This document shows positions 1 to 14,333 of a stretch of DNA of 64,000 nt, piece after piece; the first letter of the stretch is position 1; the number at the start of each line of letters is the position of its first letter. The stretch is from Oscillospiraceae bacterium. GTDB taxonomy: Bacteria; Bacillota; Clostridia; Oscillospirales; CAG-272. The translations under genes and the position numbers were made by a program. Location: assembly GCA_015063795.1 (NCBI GenBank), contig SVTL01000011.1, forward strand, positions 1-64,000. The letters run 5' to 3'. The notes beneath the pieces were generated by a model, which was not told the origin of the DNA, searched no databases, and saw only the letters and a program-made list of their open reading frames with translations.

Positions 1-7
1 TGTTTTT

Positions 8-445
8 TTGAAGGTTACAATTATTGAAGACCCCAATATAAAGGAAACTGAAATATCTATCGTTTGCGCAAAAATGACAAACGAGATCAATGATATTGTT
101 TCAAAGATATCAACCGTTGGATTGACTGTTGCGGGAAAAAAAGAAGAAGAAACGTTTTTGATACCTATAAAAGAAATTTTTTATTTTGAATCGGTTGATG
201 GAAGTATATTTTTCTATACGGAAAACGAAACCTATGAATCAACAGCAAAGCTTTATAAGATCGAAGAAAACTTAAAAAATCTGCAATTTGCTCGGATATC
301 CAAAACAATGATTGCAAATTTAGACAAAATGCTGAGCATTAAAAAATCAGAAAACAGTCGCCTTGTGGCAACCCTTGTTAACAAAGAAAAACTTGTTGTT
401 TCAAGGCAATACGTATCAGAAATCAAGAAAAAATTGGGGGTGTAA
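8..445 (+). CDS. LytTR-domain DNA-binding response regulator
   Basis: A 145-residue protein whose C-terminal two thirds (about residues 45-145) has the LytTR DNA-binding pattern: a strand run with FLIPIKEIFYFES, then a basic stretch with FARISKTMIANL and VVSRQYVSEIKKKL at the end. It has no receiver domain, so it belongs to the stand-alone LytTR class that is usually co-transcribed with a small DUF3021 membrane protein, exactly as here (2 nt gap to the next gene). The start shown is a TTG seven bases from the window edge; the true start could lie upstream. The gene is clearly more AT-rich than the ribosomal block that follows. Family assignment is secure; targets are unknown. Confidence 0.85.
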   Translation: MKVTIIEDPNIKETEISIVCAKMTNEINDIVSKISTVGLTVAGKKEEETFLIPIKEIFYFESVDGSIFFYTENETYESTAKLYKIEENLKNLQFARISKTMIANLDKMLSIKKSENSRLVATLVNKEKLVVSRQYVSEIKKKLGV

Positions 446-447
446 AT

Positions 448-870
448 ATGTTTAGAAATTATTGGCGTTCTTTTATGTACAGTATGGGACTTGTAGCGAT
501 TATTTTTATTATATTCTCATTTGTTTTCCCCGAAAGTGTTAGAATCAAACATCTTTATCATATGGTATTCATACTTATTCCCTCGCATTTGTTTTCATTT
601 TTAACATTTGAGCTTAAGCTTTTCTCCAAACATATTTGGATAAGACGTACGATAGTAATAGCCTTCAGCCTTTTAGTCCTGTTTGTAAGCGGATATACAT
701 TTGGAAGCATTCGCTTGGAGCTTAAGAGCTTGATTGTTTATTGTATTGCAGCATTGATTTGTACTATGGTTATTGTATTTGCATATTATGTTGCGGATAA
801 GATCGAACAGCGGAATCTAAATTTGATCAATCAAAAGCTTAGTGAGAAGAATATAGGTAATATTGAATAA
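448..870 (+). CDS. DUF3021-like four-helix membrane protein
   Basis: A 140-residue protein with four hydrophobic segments (about residues 12-28, 38-55, 67-84 and 95-115) and a charged C-terminal tail. Size, topology and position directly behind a LytTR regulator match DUF3021 membrane proteins, which by analogy hold or sense for the regulator. ATG at 448 follows the regulator stop by two bases, so the two genes are surely one operon; the sequence GGGGGTG upstream serves as ribosome binding site. AT-rich like its partner. The DUF3021 call rests on context and topology, not on diagnostic residues. Confidence 0.7.
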   Translation: MFRNYWRSFMYSMGLVAIIFIIFSFVFPESVRIKHLYHMVFILIPSHLFSFLTFELKLFSKHIWIRRTIVIAFSLLVLFVSGYTFGSIRLELKSLIVYCIAALICTMVIVFAYYVADKIEQRNLNLINQKLSEKNIGNIE

Positions 871-877
871 AAAATTT

Positions 878-908
878 AGCCCCGCCTCGTGCGGGGCTTC
901 GCTTTTGT
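878..908 (+). terminator. Rho-independent terminator of the LytTR operon
   Basis: Perfect 8-bp stem AGCCCCGC / GCGGGGCT with loop CTCGT, followed by TTCGCTTTT, eight bases after the stop of the DUF3021-like gene. Confidence 0.85.
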
Positions 909-969
909 GTCCACAAAAGCAGTGCTTGTCAAGAAAATTGACACGGCATAGATGAACATAAAAAAGGAT

Positions 970-1085
970 CCCTTGTGTAAAGGGAGCTGTCACCGAAGGT
1001 GACTGAGGGATTGTTTTTCGGTATAATTTTGTTTTTAACAATCCCTCCGTCTCGCTTGCGCGAGCCACCTCCCTTTACACAAGGG
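970..1085. repeat. Palindromic interspersed element (REP/MITE-like)
   Basis: Perfect 17-bp inverted repeats, CCCTTGTGTAAAGGGAG (970-986) and its complement (1069-1085), enclose three more dyads. GTCACC-gaa-GGTGAC lies at 989-1003 and CTCGC-ttgc-GCGAG at 1051-1064. An 11-bp long-range pair joins GAGGGATTGTT (1005-1015) to AACAATCCCTC (1037-1047). The whole folds into a branched cruciform and has no coding capacity. Elements with these ends (ACACAAGGG flanks plus CTCAGTCACC-type arms) are, to my knowledge, scattered through many Oscillospiraceae genomes; that is recall, not a search. The arms look like a non-autonomous mobile or structured repeat rather than a terminator. Confidence 0.75.
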
Positions 1086-1154
1086 AGGCTCATTGCCGCC
1101 CGATAGTACACCGAAAAGGTGTAACACACTATACCTTGCCATGCAAGGCGTGTG

Positions 1155-1194
1155 AAAAGGAGTACGAACAATCCTCCGTACTCCTTTTGCTTTT
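1155..1194 (+). terminator. Strong hairpin with T-run in the rpsT downstream region
   Basis: A perfect 12-bp stem, AAAAGGAGTACG (1155-1166) and CGTACTCCTTTT (1177-1188), is followed by GCTTTTTT on the plus strand. It would stop plus-strand transcription that has passed the palindromic element and protect the convergent rpsT gene. Confidence 0.65.
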
Positions 1195-1263
1195 TTCGGT
1201 AGGTAAAACCTGCTTTATGGAAGGTACCCCTTGGTGGTTCCCTTTTTGAGTGCCTGAGACGAA

Positions 1264-1289
1264 ACAAAAAAACAGAGGCTTTTCTGTTT
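1264..1289 (-). terminator. Second minus-strand terminator downstream of rpsT
   Basis: On the minus strand a 7-bp stem AAACAGA / TCTGTTT is followed directly by a T-run (TTTTTTTG). It lies about 80 bases past the rpsT stop and backs up the nearer terminator. Confidence 0.55.
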
Positions 1290-1314
1290 GAAAAAAGAGG
1301 AAAATTCTTCCCCA

Positions 1315-1354
1315 AAAAACGAAAAGCGGGTGTCACCCTTGCAGGCAGCACCCG
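1315..1354 (-). terminator. rpsT terminator
   Basis: On the minus strand CGGGTG (1354-1349) pairs with CACCCG (1332-1327), followed by CTTTTCGTTTTTT. It starts about 13 bases after the rpsT stop codon. Confidence 0.7.
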
Positions 1355-1366
1355 GATCCATTTTCG

Positions 1367-1630
1367 TTACGCGATGGCGTTGAGCATGATCGTGAAACGG
1401 CTCTTCTTGCGAGCGGCGGTATTCTTATGAAGAACACCCTTCGCAACGGCCTGGTCGATCTTCTTGACAGCCTCCAGATACAGCTTGGAAGCTTCTTCCT
1501 TGTTGCCCGACGTGAGAGCGGCTTCGTACTTCTTGATGGCGGTCTTCAGAGCGGACTTGACCATCTTGTTCTGGAGAGCCTTCTTCTCAGAAACGAGAAC
1601 GCGCTTTTTGGCAGACTTGATGTTCGGCAA
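1367..1630 (-). CDS. rpsT: 30S ribosomal protein S20
   Basis: An 87-residue basic protein with the S20 pattern: [10 protein letters not shown] at the N-terminus, long helices rich in K and A, and [14 protein letters not shown] near the C-terminus. S20 binds 16S rRNA helices during early 30S assembly. A longer frame opens with GTG at 1639, but that codon lies inside the Shine-Dalgarno sequence GGAGGTG (1643-1637). The TTG at 1630 lies six bases after it and gives the family-standard N-terminus [10 protein letters not shown], so TTG is taken as the start. The gene is transcribed away from rpoB. Confidence 0.95.
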   Translation of the reverse strand: MPNIKSAKKRVLVSEKKALQNKMVKSALKTAIKKYEAALTSGNKEEASKLYLEAVKKIDQAVAKGVLHKNTAARKKSRFTIMLNAIA

Positions 1631-1673
1631 TTGTTTCACCTCCCGAAATAACAGTACACTATTTCAATTACCG

Positions 1674-1702
1674 ATTTTACCACAGGTGAGTCGAAAAATC
1701 AA
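1674..1702 (-). promoter_or_regulatory. Sigma-A promoter of rpsT
   Basis: On the minus strand TTGATT (1702-1697), 17 bases, then TAAAAT (1679-1674). The leader to the TTG start is about 40 bases. Confidence 0.7.
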
Positions 1703-1766
1703 GAGTTTTTTGAAACAATTTACATATTAAATTTCATTCGATATTTTGTAAACATTTCTAAAAGGA

Positions 1767-1795
1767 TTGACAAAGGATAGAAAATGTGCTACAAT
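1767..1795 (+). promoter_or_regulatory. Sigma-A promoter of rpoBC
   Basis: Consensus TTGACA at 1767-1772, 17-bp spacer, TACAAT at 1790-1795. It leaves an untranslated leader of about 270 bases before rpoB. Confidence 0.85.
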
Positions 1796-2070
1796 CAAAA
1801 TCTGCACAATCTGTCAAAACATGGGCAAGCCGCCGCGACGGTTTGAAAGATTTCCTTATTTATATAGGCGTTTTTTGCTCATGGCAAACCCATATCGTCA
1901 ATTTTTGTGGTCATACTGATCCATGAGAAGAGGTCTTCGACGGAGAAGGCTCTTGCAGCTTAAAATTCGACTGTAACCAGCATGTCGTAGGGGTAGCAAG
2001 GCTCATCCGTTGGGCTTTTTCGTCGTGCCTTGGTATGACATTACTTATTTTTGAATGGAGTGATTATTTC
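1796..2070 (+). promoter_or_regulatory. Long rpoB leader with terminator-like hairpin
   Basis: This is the untranslated region between the promoter and rpoB. Near its end AGGCTCA (1999-2005), loop TCCGT and TGGGCTT (2011-2017, with two G-U pairs) are followed by TTT and then CG. That resembles an intrinsic attenuator about 50 bases ahead of the start codon. No rplJL or rplK genes lie upstream, so L10-type regulation would not apply. No known RNA family was recognised. Confidence 0.45.
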
Positions 2071-5000
2071 ATGGTCAAGCCCCATAAGCTGGGTACCAAC
2101 GTGCGAATGAGTTTTTCCAAGATCGATGAAGTCCTGGAGATGCCGAACCTCATTGAGGTGCAGAAAAAGTCGTATCAATGGTTCATCGAGCAGGGTCTGA
2201 TGGAGGTGCTGCGCGATGTTTCGCCCATCACCGACTATTCGGGCAATCTGTCGATCGAATTTGTGGACTTTTCGATCGATCCCACTCCAAAATACCCTGT
2301 GGAGGAGTGCAAGGACAGAGACGTCAACTATGCGGCGCCCCTGCGTGTCACCGTGCGCCTTTACAACAAGAACACCGAGGAGGTCATTGACAAGACGGTG
2401 TTCATGGGTGAATTCCCGATCATGACCGACAGCGGTACGTTCGTGATCAACGGCGCGGAGCGTGTCATCGTTTCGCAGATCGTCCGTTCCCCCGGTATCT
2501 ATTACGATACGGCGATGGAGAAGACGGGCAAGCGTACCTTCTCGGCAACGGTCATCCCCTACCGCGGCGCATGGCTGGAGTACGAGACCGATGCCAACGA
2601 TGTGTTCTATGTGAGAATCGATAAGAACCGCAAGATCCCGGTCACGGTTCTGATCCGCGCGCTCGGCATCGAGACCAATCAGGACATCAAGCGCGTGTTC
2701 GGCGAGGACAAGAAGATCCTGGCCACGCTGGACAAGGATAACATGCAGAGCGAGGCCGATAAGTACGGCACGTCGGCAGGCGACGAGGCTCTGAAGGAGA
2801 TCTATAAGAAGCTGCGTCCGGGCGAGCCTCCGCTGGTGGAGACCGCGCAGATGCTGATCAACAACCTCTTCTTTGATCCCAAGCGCTACGACCTCTCCCA
2901 TGTGGGACGCTATAAATTCGATAAGAAGCTGGGCATCGCCAAGAGAATCACCGGTCACACTCTGGCCCGTGCTATCGTCAGCCCCATCACCGGCGAATTG
3001 ATCTTCGATGCCGGCACCGAAATTGACTTTGAGAAGGCTCAGCAGGTGGAAAAGCTGGGCGTCAACGAGGCGTATATCCTTCTGCCTCATGAGGAGACCG
3101 AGCTGAAGGTCTTCTCCAACGGCATGGTCTATCCCGAGAGCGTTCTGGGCTACGACCTGAAGGACATCGGCATCAAGGAAAAGGTCTCCTTCGGCGTTCT
3201 GCTTGAGATTCTGGAGCAGAGCGGCGGCGATGTTGACACCGTCAAGGAGCTCTGCAAGGCCCGCATCGCCGAGCTGGTTCCCAAGCACATCACCAAGGAC
3301 GATATCTTCGCTTCCATCAACTATCTGGTCGGTCTTTCCCACGAGGTTGGCAACATCGACGACATCGACCATCTGGGCAACCGCCGTCTGCGTTCGGTGG
3401 GTGAGCTGCTGCAGAATCAGCTCCGCATCGGCTTCTCCCGTATGGACAAGATCATCAAAGAGCGCATGACCATTCAGGACACCGACAGCGTTACGCCCGA
3501 GAATTTGATCAACATCCGCCCTGTGGTCACCGCCATCCGCGAGTTCTTCGGCTCTTCGCCGCTGTCCCAGTTCATGGACCAGAACAACCCGCTGGCCGAG
3601 CTGACGCACAAGCGCCGTCTTTCGGCTCTCGGTCCCGGCGGTCTGTCCCGTGACCGCGCCTCCTTCGAGGTCCGCGACGTTCACTACACGCATTACGGCC
3701 GCATGTGCCCCATCGAGACGCCTGAAGGACCGAACATCGGTCTGATTTCCTATCTGGCAACCTATGCCCGCATCAGCGAGTACGGTTTCATCGAGGCTCC
3801 TTACCGCAAGGTGGACAAGGCAACCGGCAGAGTGACCGATGAGATCGAGTATATGACCGCCGACGTGGAGGATAACTACGTGGTGGCGCAGGCAAACGAG
3901 CCTCTGGATGAAGAGGGACGCTTTGTCAACAAGAAGGTGGCGGCCAGAGCCAAAGCCGAGATTTTGGAGGTCGATGCCTCTAAGGTCGATTATATGGACG
4001 TTTCCCCGAAGATGGTGGTGTCGGTCGCAACGGCGATGATCCCCTTCCTGGAAAACGACGACAACTCCCGTGCACTGATGGGCTCGAACATGCAGAAGCA
4101 GGCCGTTCCGCTGCTGATGACCGATTCGCCGATCGTCGGTACGGGTATGGAATACAAGGCGGCCGTGGACTCGGGCGTCGTGGTGCTGGCCAAGGAGAGC
4201 GGTTACGTCGAGCGCGTTGCCTCCGACGAGATCACCATCCGCGGCGAGGACGGCATCAAGCAGGTCTATCACCTCATCAAATTCAAGCGCTCCAACCAGG
4301 GCACTTGTGTCAACCAGCGCCCCATCGTTTCGGTGGGCGACCATGTGGAGAAGGGACAGGTCATCGCCGACGGTCCCGCCACCGACAAGGGCGAGATCGC
4401 GCTGGGTAAGAATGCTCTCATCGGCTTCATGACCTGGGAGGGCTACAACTACGAGGACGCTGTCCTTCTCAACGAAAAGCTGGTCCGCGAGGACACCTAT
4501 ACTTCCATTCATATTGAAGAGTATTCGCACGAAGCAAGAGATACCAAGCTCGGTCCGGAAGAGATCACCCGTGAGATCCCCAATGTGGGCGACGACGCGC
4601 TGAAGGATCTGACGCCCGAAGGCATTGTCCGCAAGGGTACCGAGGTCCGCACCGGCGATATCCTGGTCGGTAAGATCACGCCCAAGGGCGAGACCGATCT
4701 GACCGCAGAAGAAAGACTGCTTCGCGCCATCTTCGGCGAAAAGGCAAGAGAGGTTCGCGACACCTCCCTCCGTCTGCCCCACGGCGAAAGCGGTATCGTG
4801 GTGGATGTGAAGGTCTTCTCACGCGAAAATGCCGATGAGCTCCCGCCCGGTGTGAAGAAGGTCGTCCGCGTCTATATCGCCCAGAAGAGAAAGATCTCGG
4901 TGGGTGACAAAATGGCAGGACGCCACGGCAACAAGGGTGTCGTTTCCCGCATTCTGCCGCCTGAGGATATGCCCTTCCTGCCCGACGGAACGCCGCTGGA

Positions 5001-5844
5001 TATCGTGCTGAATCCTCTGGGTGTGCCGTCTCGAATGAACATCGGTCAGGTGTTCGAGGTCCATCTGGGCATCGCCGCCAAGAAGCTGGGCTGGAAGATC
5101 ATGACGCCCGTGTTCGACGGCGCAGGCGAGAAGGACATCCGCGAGTGCCTCGAGCAGGCCGGCCTGTCTCCCAACGGCAAATCGATCGTTTACGACGGCC
5201 GTACCGGCGAGCCCTTTGACAACCCGGTCACCGTCGGTATCATGTACTACCTCAAGCTCCATCACCTGGTCGACGATAAGATCCACGCACGCTCCACCGG
5301 TCCTTATGCGCTGGTCACTCAGCAGCCTCTGGGCGGTAAGGCGCAGTTCGGCGGACAGCGCTTCGGCGAGATGGAGGTCTGGGCACTGGAGGCTTACGGT
5401 GCCGCATACACTCTGCAGGAAATCCTCACGGTCAAGAGTGACGATGTCACCGGCCGTGTGAAGACCTACGAAGCCATCGTCAAGGGTCAGAACATCCCGC
5501 AGCCCGGCGTGCCCGAATCGTTCAAGGTTCTGGTCAAGGAGCTGCAGTCGCTGGCTCTGGATGTGGGCGTTTACGACAACGAGGGCAACAAGGTCGAGCT
5601 GGCCACCCTCGGCGAAGAGCCCGATGAAGCGCCGCAGTATATCTCCGAGCGCGACCTCGGCGAATACGTTGAGACCGACGATCTGTTCGATTCGGCCAGC
5701 GAAAAATTCATCGACGACGACGATGACGACGCAGACAGCGACGATTTCGACGACGACGATGATGACGACGACGTGGACGATCTGCTCGGTTTCGGCCGCA
5801 GCAGCAAGATCGCCGACGTTGACGACGACGATATTCTGGGTTAA
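2071..5844 (+). CDS. rpoB: RNA polymerase beta subunit
   Basis: A 1257-residue catalytic subunit of RNA polymerase. The rifampicin pocket is at about residues 490-525 ([18 protein letters not shown]), with D, H and S at the usual resistance positions in their sensitive form. Conserved blocks such as [13 protein letters not shown] and [12 protein letters not shown] follow. A longer frame starts 36 bases upstream, but ATG 2071 follows GGAG (2057-2060) and gives the family N-terminus [17 protein letters not shown]. The C-terminus (about 1213-1257) is an unusual Asp-rich tail of alternating D runs. It is followed after 20 bases by rpoC with its own ribosome binding site, one transcription unit. 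Confidence 0.97.
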   Translation: MVKPHKLGTNVRMSFSKIDEVLEMPNLIEVQKKSYQWFIEQGLMEVLRDVSPITDYSGNLSIEFVDFSIDPTPKYPVEECKDRDVNYAAPLRVTVRLYNKNTEEVIDKTVFMGEFPIMTDSGTFVINGAERVIVSQIVRSPGIYYDTAMEKTGKRTFSATVIPYRGAWLEYETDANDVFYVRIDKNRKIPVTVLIRALGIETNQDIKRVFGEDKKILATLDKDNMQSEADKYGTSAGDEALKEIYKKLRPGEPPLVETAQMLINNLFFDPKRYDLSHVGRYKFDKKLGIAKRITGHTLARAIVSPITGELIFDAGTEIDFEKAQQVEKLGVNEAYILLPHEETELKVFSNGMVYPESVLGYDLKDIGIKEKVSFGVLLEILEQSGGDVDTVKELCKARIAELVPKHITKDDIFASINYLVGLSHEVGNIDDIDHLGNRRLRSVGELLQNQLRIGFSRMDKIIKERMTIQDTDSVTPENLINIRPVVTAIREFFGSSPLSQFMDQNNPLAELTHKRRLSALGPGGLSRDRASFEVRDVHYTHYGRMCPIETPEGPNIGLISYLATYARISEYGFIEAPYRKVDKATGRVTDEIEYMTADVEDNYVVAQANEPLDEEGRFVNKKVAARAKAEILEVDASKVDYMDVSPKMVVSVATAMIPFLENDDNSRALMGSNMQKQAVPLLMTDSPIVGTGMEYKAAVDSGVVVLAKESGYVERVASDEITIRGEDGIKQVYHLIKFKRSNQGTCVNQRPIVSVGDHVEKGQVIADGPATDKGEIALGKNALIGFMTWEGYNYEDAVLLNEKLVREDTYTSIHIEEYSHEARDTKLGPEEITREIPNVGDDALKDLTPEGIVRKGTEVRTGDILVGKITPKGETDLTAEERLLRAIFGEKAREVRDTSLRLPHGESGIVVDVKVFSRENADELPPGVKKVVRVYIAQKRKISVGDKMAGRHGNKGVVSRILPPEDMPFLPDGTPLDIVLNPLGVPSRMNIGQVFEVHLGIAAKKLGWKIMTPVFDGAGEKDIRECLEQAGLSPNGKSIVYDGRTGEPFDNPVTVGIMYYLKLHHLVDDKIHARSTGPYALVTQQPLGGKAQFGGQRFGEMEVWALEAYGAAYTLQEILTVKSDDVTGRVKTYEAIVKGQNIPQPGVPESFKVLVKELQSLALDVGVYDNEGNKVELATLGEEPDEAPQYISERDLGEYVETDDLFDSASEKFIDDDDDDADSDDFDDDDDDDDVDDLLGFGRSSKIADVDDDDILG

Positions 5845-5864
5845 GGGAAAGGAGAAACAACGGT

Positions 5865-9416
<3,552 letters not shown>

Positions 9417-9501
9417 TTTTTCAACAAATTGTAAATTTTGATGCGAAAAATGCGGTCAAAAATGTGCAATTGGGAGAAAAAATGTATAATTGCCTAAGGA
9501 C

Positions 9502-9531
9502 TTGACAAACTGAACCTATAAGTGGTATAAT
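9502..9531 (+). promoter_or_regulatory. Promoter of the rpsL-rpsG-fusA-tuf operon
   Basis: TTGACA at 9502-9507 and TATAAT at 9526-9531 with an 18-bp spacer, both perfect hexamers. The leader to the rpsL start is about 80 bases. Confidence 0.85.
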
Positions 9532-9618
9532 ATATAATGCTTCATTGTGCGTCGGGAGAAAATTCCGGCGCCAATGGAGTATGTATAGAAAAAATATGTG
9601 AGAAAAGGAGGAAAAACG

Positions 9619-10032
9619 ATGCCAACCTTTAACCAGCTTGTAAGACAGGGAAGAAGCGCAAAAACTTACAAGAGCAAAGCGCCCATGCTTCAGAAGGGTT
9701 TCAACACCATCAACAATCTGCCCACCGACCTTTCGTCGCCGCAGAAGAGAGGCGTTTGCACGAAGGTTTCGACCGTGGGCCCGAAGAAGCCGAACTCTGC
9801 TCTTCGTAAGATCGCAAGAGTGAGACTGACCAACGGACTGGAGACCACCACCTACATCCCCGGAATCGGCCACAACCTGCAGGAACACTCTGTAGTGCTG
9901 ATCCGCGGCGGAAGAGTGCGTGACCTGCCTGGTGTGCGTTACCACATCATCCGCGGTACGCTGGATGCTCAGGGCGTTGCCAACCGCAACCAGAGCCGCA
10001 GTAAGTACGGCGCAAAGCGTCCCAAGAAGTAA
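9619..10032 (+). CDS. rpsL: 30S ribosomal protein S12
   Basis: A 137-residue decoding-centre protein with [12 protein letters not shown] at the N-terminus and the [10 protein letters not shown] loop at about 54-63. The second conserved loop reads [13 protein letters not shown]. The residue equivalent to E. coli Lys88 (Lys87 in mature numbering) is arginine here (residue 101, codon CGT at 9919-9921). The frame stays open to a GTG at 9598, but that would run through the AGGAGG ribosome binding site, so ATG 9619 is used. It heads the str-type operon with rpsG, fusA and tuf. Confidence 0.96.
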   Translation: MPTFNQLVRQGRSAKTYKSKAPMLQKGFNTINNLPTDLSSPQKRGVCTKVSTVGPKKPNSALRKIARVRLTNGLETTTYIPGIGHNLQEHSVVLIRGGRVRDLPGVRYHIIRGTLDAQGVANRNQSRSKYGAKRPKK

Positions 10033-10116
10033 TCCGACGCAAAAGACAACTCATCGCAAATCCAAACAAGGTATTTATCAGTTGATTCGTTAATGCTTTT
10101 AACCGAAAAGTGTTGA

Positions 10117-10686
<570 letters not shown>

Positions 10687-10716
10687 TAGCGCAGACAGTA
10701 AGGAGATAATAGTTCA

Positions 10717-12789
10717 ATGCCGAGAGAATATTCCCTGGAAAACACGAGAAATATCGGTATTATGGCGCACATTGACGCCGGTAAGACCACGACCAGTGAG
10801 CGTATCCTGTATTACACGGGAAAGACTCACAAGATCGGTGAGACTCACGACGGCAGCGCGACCATGGACTGGATGGAGCAGGAGAAGGAGAGAGGTATCA
10901 CCATCACCTCTGCTGCGACCACGTGTTTTTGGAAGCATGTAAGAATTAACCTTATTGACACTCCCGGACACGTCGACTTTACCGTTGAGGTAGAGAGAAG
11001 CCTTCGCGTGCTTGACGGTTCGGTAACGGTATTCTGCGCAAAGGGCGGCGTTGAGCCGCAGTCGGAAACCGTCTGGCGTCAGGCCGATAAGTACGGCGTT
11101 CCGAGAATGGCGTATGTCAATAAGATGGACATCATGGGTGCGGACTTTTACCGCGTTGTGCAGATGATGCGCGACCGCCTGAAGACCAATCCTGTCCCGA
11201 TCCAGCTCCCCATCGGAGCCGAGGATCAGTTTAAAGGCATCATCGACCTGATCCGCATGGAAGCCACCGTCTATTATGACGATCTGGGCAAGGACATGCG
11301 CATCGAGGAGATTCCTGCCGATATGCTCGATAAGGCCAATGAGTATCGCACTGCGATGCTTGAGGCCATTGCCGAGACCGATGAAGAACTGCTGGAAAAG
11401 TATCTGGGCGGTGAGGAGATTTCCGAACAGGAGATCAAGGCTGCCCTCAGAAAGGCGACCATTGCCAACCAGATCGTTCCCGTCGTTTGCGGAACGTCGT
11501 ACCGGAACAAGGGCGTACAGAAGCTTCTTGACGCCGTTCTGGACTTCATGCCGTCTCCTCTGGACATTCCCGCCATCAAGGGTGTCCATCCCACCACGGG
11601 CGAGGAGGACTGCCGTCCCGCATCCGATGAAGAGCCGTTCTCCGCTCTTGCATTCAAGATCATGACCGACCCGTTTGTCGGAAAGCTCTGCTTCTTCCGA
11701 GTGTATTCCGGTAAGGTTGAAACCGGTATGACCGTGTACAACTCTACCAAGGGTACCCGTGAGCGCTTCGGCCGTATTCTGCAGATGCACTCCAACGACA
11801 GAAAGGATATCGATGCCTGCTATGCAGGTGATATCGCTGCCGTTGTCAGCGTAAAGAGCACCACCACCGGTGACACGCTCTGCGACGAAAAGAGCCCCAT
11901 CATCCTTGAGTCGATGGAGTTCCCGGAGCCTGTTATCCGTGTTGCCATTGAGCCTAAGACCAAGGCCGGTCAGGAAAAGCTGGGCATCGCCCTCTCCAAG
12001 CTGGCTGAGGAAGACCCGACCTTTAAGACCTACACCGATGAAGAAACCGGTCAGACCATCATCGCCGGTATGGGGGAGCTCCATCTGGAGATCATCGTTG
12101 ACAGACTTCTCCGCGAATTCAAGGTAGAAGCCAATGTCGGTAAGCCTCAGGTTTCCTATAAGGAGACCATCCGCAAGAAGGCCGATGTGGATTGCAAGTA
12201 TGCAAGACAGTCGGGTGGTAAGGGTCAGTACGGTCACGTTAAGATCACCATCGAGCCCAATGAGGCCGGTAAGGGATATGAGTTCGTCAACAAGGTCGTG
12301 GGCGGCGCCATTCCGAAGGAATACATTCCTGCGGTTGATGCCGGTATCCAGGGCGCAATGCAGACCGGTGTTCTCGCCGGCTACAACGTTGTTGACGTCA
12401 TCGTCACCCTGTACGACGGTTCTTATCACGAAGTTGACTCTTCGGAAATGGCATTCAAGATCGCCGGTTCCATGGCGTTCAAGGATGCAATGAAGAAGGC
12501 CGACCCCGTGCTCACCGAGCCTATGATGAAGGTCGTTGCCATCGTTCCCGATGAATACACGGGCGATGTTATCGGCGATTTGAACAGCCGCCGCGGTCAG
12601 ATCCAGTCCATGGAGATGCAGAACGGCGCAAACGAGATCTTTGCCTATGTCCCGCTGGCCGAAATGTTCGGTTATTCCACCGACCTTCGTTCCAAAACGC
12701 AGGGACGCGGACAGTACTCCATGGAGCCCAGCCACTTCGCTGAAGTGCCGAAGTCCATTCTGGAGAAGATCGCAAACGAAAAGAAATAA
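10717..12789 (+). CDS. fusA: Translation elongation factor G
   Basis: A 690-residue GTPase that drives ribosomal translocation. The G1 motif AHIDAGKTT is at residues 17-25, G3 DTPGH at 81-85 and G4 NKMD at 135-138. Domain IV motifs such as [11 protein letters not shown] follow. The ATG follows AAGGAGATAATAGTTCA, 30 bases after rpsG, in the classic str-operon order. Length and motifs are ordinary for EF-G; nothing suggests the EF-G2 or TetM branch. Confidence 0.97.
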   Translation: MPREYSLENTRNIGIMAHIDAGKTTTSERILYYTGKTHKIGETHDGSATMDWMEQEKERGITITSAATTCFWKHVRINLIDTPGHVDFTVEVERSLRVLDGSVTVFCAKGGVEPQSETVWRQADKYGVPRMAYVNKMDIMGADFYRVVQMMRDRLKTNPVPIQLPIGAEDQFKGIIDLIRMEATVYYDDLGKDMRIEEIPADMLDKANEYRTAMLEAIAETDEELLEKYLGGEEISEQEIKAALRKATIANQIVPVVCGTSYRNKGVQKLLDAVLDFMPSPLDIPAIKGVHPTTGEEDCRPASDEEPFSALAFKIMTDPFVGKLCFFRVYSGKVETGMTVYNSTKGTRERFGRILQMHSNDRKDIDACYAGDIAAVVSVKSTTTGDTLCDEKSPIILESMEFPEPVIRVAIEPKTKAGQEKLGIALSKLAEEDPTFKTYTDEETGQTIIAGMGELHLEIIVDRLLREFKVEANVGKPQVSYKETIRKKADVDCKYARQSGGKGQYGHVKITIEPNEAGKGYEFVNKVVGGAIPKEYIPAVDAGIQGAMQTGVLAGYNVVDVIVTLYDGSYHEVDSSEMAFKIAGSMAFKDAMKKADPVLTEPMMKVVAIVPDEYTGDVIGDLNSRRGQIQSMEMQNGANEIFAYVPLAEMFGYSTDLRSKTQGRGQYSMEPSHFAEVPKSILEKIANEKK

Positions 12790-12857
12790 GCTGTTTGACA
12801 GCGAATCCGAAATCAAACAATTGAAATTTAATTTATAACAAAGAGAGGAAGAAAAAA

Positions 12858-14063
<1,206 letters not shown>

Positions 14064-14090
14064 TCGTATAACCGTATAAAAAAGTAATAG

Positions 14091-14280
14091 CTTTTTTCGG
14101 GGATGGTGAAATTCCATACCGGTGGTAAAGTCCACGAACATCTGCCTGCAAGGGCCGATGCCGAACAGGTGAAATTCCTGTACCGACGGTCAAAGTCCGG
14201 ATGAGAGAAGGTAAGCTATTCCGATCGACGGATGATAGTCGGTCCCCGAGTGTATCTATGCCCTCGGGGACCGTTTCTTT
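14091..14280 (+). promoter_or_regulatory. FMN riboswitch (RFN element) with terminator
   Basis: The aptamer (about 14091-14216) shows the RFN signatures in order: CGGGGATGGTGAAATTCC, ATACCGGTGGTAAAGTCC, then AACAGGTGAAATTCCTG, ACCGACGGTCAAAGTCCG and GATGAGAGAAGG. The expression platform is a strong terminator hairpin, CGGTCCCCGAG / CTCGGGGACCG (14240-14272), followed by TTTCTTT. FMN binding should favour termination and shut off the riboflavin transporter gene downstream. No clear promoter lies in the 30 bases between tuf and the aptamer. Confidence 0.93.
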
Positions 14281-14333
14281 ATCTTCTCCTTTTCTATTTT
14301 GTTTTTCATTTTCGTATAAAGGAGAAAATCTAC

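Noticed and set aside
1196-1263. Further structured or coding content between the two terminators
   Set aside because: Beyond a short GGAA-type dyad there is nothing that repeats, folds strongly or codes.
2041-4782. 913-codon open frame antisense to rpoB
   Set aside because: It mirrors the high-GC codon usage of rpoB, has no family match or ribosome binding site, and rpoB is certain. The same applies to the long antisense frames over rpoC (5886-9278), fusA (10714-12816) and hisG-hisC (33710-36397).
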